Shown one piece after another: positions 61,070-64,000 of a stretch of DNA of 64,000 nt. A model generated the notes under the pieces. That model was not told the DNA's origin and did not search any database. It was given only the letters and a program-made list of their open reading frames with translations. How positions within the stretch are numbered: position 1 is the stretch's first letter; each line of letters begins with the position of its first letter. Source of the DNA: Nocardia jinanensis (lineage in GTDB: Bacteria; Actinomycetota; Actinomycetes; Mycobacteriales; Mycobacteriaceae); assembly GCF_014645735.1 (NCBI RefSeq), contig NZ_BMMH01000014.1, forward strand, positions 89,224 to 153,223. The letters are read 5' to 3'. Position numbers and translations under genes: made by a program.

Positions 61070-64000
61070 ATGACGGTCTCGTCCGAATTGTCCAGCGAGG
61101 CATGGGCTGCCGAGCTGCCGGACACGCTACGTGCCGACCTCGGCAATCTCGAGGACGGATATTTCCGGCACTTCGAGACCGAGGACACCGATTGTGAGAT
61201 CACCGCACCCACGCTGACCTTCCGGGCCCATCTGACACTGGCCCTGACCCGTGCCCCGGGTCAGGGCCTCGTGCGTGTCCACCATCCGGACGACGGGTCC
61301 GGGCTGGGCGCGGCGGTACAGCTCGTCACCGACGATATGCCGATGCTGGTCGATTCGGTGACCGCGCTCTTCGGCCGGATGGGCGCCACCATCAGCGAAG
61401 TCATCCACCCCATCTTCTCGGTCGAACGGGATTCCGACGGCACCCTCACCGCGGCTCGCCTGCACGAGGCGGGCCTGCGCCGCGACGGCAACGCGGACGG
61501 CCGCGAATCCTGGATCCATCTCCAACTGCACCCGGCGACCAGCGCACGACTGCTCGACGAGATCACCGCCGCCGTACCGGACGTCATCAAGGATGTGCGA
61601 CAGGTGAGCAGTGATACCGGGGCGATCCATGCCATCCTCGACGAATTGGCGACCCGGCTCGAACACGCCGGTGATTCCACCGCCGCGGCGGATGCCGATA
61701 TCGAACCGGCCGACTGCGCCCGCCTGCTGCGGTGGATGGCCGACGACAATTTCACGATGCTGGGTTATGCCCGCTATCGGAGCGAATCGGGCGCGGAGCT
61801 GCCCGTGCCTGTGCCGGATTCCGAGCTGGGAGTTCTGCATCCGGGCACCGCGACCGGATTCCAGGTGCCGATCACGACCGGTGCGCGGCCACTGCTGCGG
61901 ATGACCCAGGGGCTGATCCCGGTCACCATGCAGCGCGCGGTGTACCCGTACTACATCGGCGTAGCCGATCTGGACAGCGCGGGCGAGGTCCGGGGTGAGC
62001 ACCTGTTCGTCGGCGTCTTCACGGTCACCGCGCTGCACGAGAACGTTCTGGACATTCCGGTGGTGGGCCAGCGGGTCCGCGCCGCCATCAAGGGCAGCGG
62101 ATTCGACCTGGACTCGTTCTCGGGTCAGGCCATGCTCGAAGTGATGCAGGGTTTTCCGCGTACGGAGCTGTTCTCCTCCGATGCCGCGACCCTGCGCCGC
62201 ACTGCCACGGCGGTGCTCAATGTCGGGCTGCGCCGGCAGGTTCGGTTGTTCCTCCGGGTCGACCCCTACGGACGGTTCGTCGCGGCCATGGTGTACCTGC
62301 CGCGGGACCGCTATACCACCGCTGTCCGCCTGGAGATGCAGGACATCCTGGTCCGTGAACTCGGCGGCGCCTCGATCGACTACTCCGCGCGGGTGAGCGA
62401 AAGCGAACTCGCCAGCGTGTATTTCACCATCCGGATGCCGGATGCGGACACCACCGAGGTGCGGGTTTCCGGGGCCGAGGAAATCTCCGAAGCCGAACGG
62501 CTGCGGATCCAGAGCCTGCTCGCGGAGGCGAGTCGTACCTGGGACGACCACCTCAACGACGCGGTGAACGCTTCGACTGTGCTCGATCCGCGGATCGTCC
62601 GGCGTTACTGCGAAGCTTTTCCCGAGGGGTACAAACAGGATTTCAGCGCGCGGCGCGCACTCGCCGATATCGACCGCCTGGAGCGGTTGCGGCCGGGCAG
62701 TATCGATCAGCACCTGTACCGGGTGGCCGACGCCCCGGCAGGATCCTGGCGCTTCACCCTGTACATCGGTGGTTCCGGTATCTCGCTCAGCCAGGTGCTG
62801 CCCGTGCTGCAGAGTCTGGGTGTCGAGGTGCTCGACGAGCGGCCGTACCGGATCAGGCGCGAACGTGACGGCGCGGACGCCGAAGAACGCTGGATCTACG
62901 ATTTCGGGTTGCTGGCGAGCAACGAACTGCTGCGCGGGGCGCTCGATCAGGATCTGGACGCCGAACTGCTCGAGGTGGCGCCCGATACGCTCGCGGCCCC
63001 GAAGGTGAAGGCCGTTGCCGCCGATCGGGTGCGCGAGCGTTTCACGGCCGCGTTCGACGCACTCTGGTACGGCCGGGCCGAGGCCGACGGGCTGAACGAA
63101 CTGGTCTTGCGGGCGGGGCTGTCCTGGCGTGCGGTCGCCGTGCTCCGGACCTACGCGAAGTACCTCCAGCAGGCGGGTTTCCCGTACAGCCAGGTGAATA
63201 TCGCCCGGGTTCTGCACACCTATCCCGATACGGCGAAACTGTTCGCGCAGCTCTTCACCGCCCGATTCGATCCGGACAGTCATTCCACCGAACAGGCCAC
63301 CGAACTCGAAGAGTGCCTGCGCGAACGTATCGACCAGGTGGTGAGCCTGGACGCGGACCGCATCCTGCGGGCCGTTCTCGGGCTGATCCGCGCGACCCTG
63401 CGTACCAACTACTACGTCACCGACGCCGACGGCGCCCCCCGCGACTTCATCTCGGTGAAGGTGGAACCGCAGGAGATCGCCGAACTGCCGCAGCCGCGGC
63501 CGAAGTTCGAGATCTTCGTGTATTCGCCGCGGGTGGAGGGTGTGCATCTGCGGTTCGGTGCGGTGGCGCGTGGTGGTTTGCGGTGGTCGGATCGGTTGGA
63601 GGATTTCCGGACCGAGATCTTGGGTCTGGTGAAGGCGCAGGCGGTGAAGAACGCGGTGATCGTGCCGGTGGGTGCGAAGGGTGGTTTCGTGGTGAAACGC
63701 CCGCCGGTTGCCACGGGTGACGCCGCCGCCGACCGGCAGTCACTGATGTCGGAGGGTATCGAGTGCTACCGCACCTTCATCTCCGGTCTGCTGGATATCA
63801 CCGATAATGTCGATCTCGCCGGCGGGCAGGTGCTGCCGCCGGAGCGGGTGGTGCGTCGTGACGGTGATGATACGTATCTGGTGGTTGCGGCGGATAAGGG
63901 TACGGCGACTTTTTCCGATATCGCGAATGATGTCGCGGGTCGGTATGGTTTCTGGTTGGGGGATGCTTTTGCGTCGGGTGGTTCGGCGGGGTATGACCAC
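61070..64000 (+). CDS. gdh: NAD-specific glutamate dehydrogenase, large (L_180) class, 5' part
   Basis: The first 977 residues of a protein normally about 1600 long; the gene runs off the right edge. It deaminates glutamate to 2-oxoglutarate with NAD and links carbon and nitrogen metabolism, where it is controlled in mycobacteria by GarA. The N-terminal ~700 residues are the ACT-like regulatory segment of the class, and the catalytic domain begins near residue 800 with RFGAVARGGLRWSDR and VPVGAKGGFV holding the catalytic Lys. AGGGAG precedes the ATG. It is the Rv2476c counterpart. Confidence 0.96.
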   Translation, partial: MTVSSELSSEAWAAELPDTLRADLGNLEDGYFRHFETEDTDCEITAPTLTFRAHLTLALTRAPGQGLVRVHHPDDGSGLGAAVQLVTDDMPMLVDSVTALFGRMGATISEVIHPIFSVERDSDGTLTAARLHEAGLRRDGNADGRESWIHLQLHPATSARLLDEITAAVPDVIKDVRQVSSDTGAIHAILDELATRLEHAGDSTAAADADIEPADCARLLRWMADDNFTMLGYARYRSESGAELPVPVPDSELGVLHPGTATGFQVPITTGARPLLRMTQGLIPVTMQRAVYPYYIGVADLDSAGEVRGEHLFVGVFTVTALHENVLDIPVVGQRVRAAIKGSGFDLDSFSGQAMLEVMQGFPRTELFSSDAATLRRTATAVLNVGLRRQVRLFLRVDPYGRFVAAMVYLPRDRYTTAVRLEMQDILVRELGGASIDYSARVSESELASVYFTIRMPDADTTEVRVSGAEEISEAERLRIQSLLAEASRTWDDHLNDAVNASTVLDPRIVRRYCEAFPEGYKQDFSARRALADIDRLERLRPGSIDQHLYRVADAPAGSWRFTLYIGGSGISLSQVLPVLQSLGVEVLDERPYRIRRERDGADAEERWIYDFGLLASNELLRGALDQDLDAELLEVAPDTLAAPKVKAVAADRVRERFTAAFDALWYGRAEADGLNELVLRAGLSWRAVAVLRTYAKYLQQAGFPYSQVNIARVLHTYPDTAKLFAQLFTARFDPDSHSTEQATELEECLRERIDQVVSLDADRILRAVLGLIRATLRTNYYVTDADGAPRDFISVKVEPQEIAELPQPRPKFEIFVYSPRVEGVHLRFGAVARGGLRWSDRLEDFRTEILGLVKAQAVKNAVIVPVGAKGGFVVKRPPVATGDAAADRQSLMSEGIECYRTFISGLLDITDNVDLAGGQVLPPERVVRRDGDDTYLVVAADKGTATFSDIANDVAGRYGFWLGDAFASGGSAGYDH

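Overview
The window is GC-rich, densely coded chromosome from a mycolic-acid-producing actinobacterium, most likely Nocardia or a close relative in the Mycobacteriales. The evidence is a single-chain type I fatty acid synthase followed by acpS, a CmrA-type mycolate reductase, a lipoprotein L,D-transpeptidase, a DesA3-type desaturase with its reductase, and a lpqS-cysK2-MFS copper operon. From memory, much of the gene order recalls M. tuberculosis H37Rv: fas-acpS-bcp-DUF3618-ldtB-orn-cmrA (Rv2524c to Rv2509 region), ssb-like/ettA/gdh (Rv2478c-Rv2476c) and lpqS-cysK2-Rv0849. No rRNA, CRISPR array or intact transposase was seen. Four tRNA genes are present: Leu-TAG, Lys-CTT, His-GTG and Arg-TCT.

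Layout. 1-8 kb: the end of a DszC/SfnB-like flavoprotein, a DJ-1/PfpI protein, Dps, a virginiamycin-B-lyase-like propeller, DUF6412 plus a YidC paralogue, a GH39-like hydrolase with its own TetR repressor and a perfect 20-bp palindromic operator, and an ABC-F ATPase preceded by a candidate leader peptide and attenuator. 8-13.5 kb: a secreted Cys-rich protein, the copper operon under a RicR-type palindrome, and an aldo/keto reductase. 13.6-24 kb: tRNA-Leu, three copies of a FasR-type operator motif, fas and acpS. 24-26.7 kb: a Nudix/XRE/small-protein island flanked by ~50-bp imperfect inverted repeats. 26.8-30.5 kb: a DrrAB-type exporter between two TetR genes. 30.5-36 kb: bcp, DUF3618, an Excalibur protein, an acyltransferase-3/SGNH protein, a small hypothetical gene and a transglycosylase. 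36.5-43 kb: fadH-like reductase, a three-gene ABC-2 exporter, an L,D-transpeptidase and tRNA-Lys. 43-48 kb: a UMF1-type MFS protein and a DesT-like regulator divergent from reductase, desaturase and a small co-translated protein. 48-58.6 kb: MscS, DUF4389, tRNA-His, orn, cmrA, tRNA-Arg, a CopD-CtaG fusion, a threonine-dehydratase-like enzyme and a large LuxR-type (LAL) regulator. 58.7-64 kb: an Ssb-like protein, EttA and a NAD-glutamate dehydrogenase cut by the window end.

Themes. Envelope lipid metabolism dominates: FAS I and AcpS make acyl chains, DesA3 desaturates them, CmrA reduces mycolate precursors and FadH helps degrade unsaturated chains. Regulation is unusually readable: palindromic operators sit upstream of the GH39, lpqS, fas and desaturase genes. 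At least eleven genes carry a TANNNT hexamer ending 6-7 bases before the start codon, the signature of leaderless transcripts in this order. Strong dyad terminators separate the convergent pairs.
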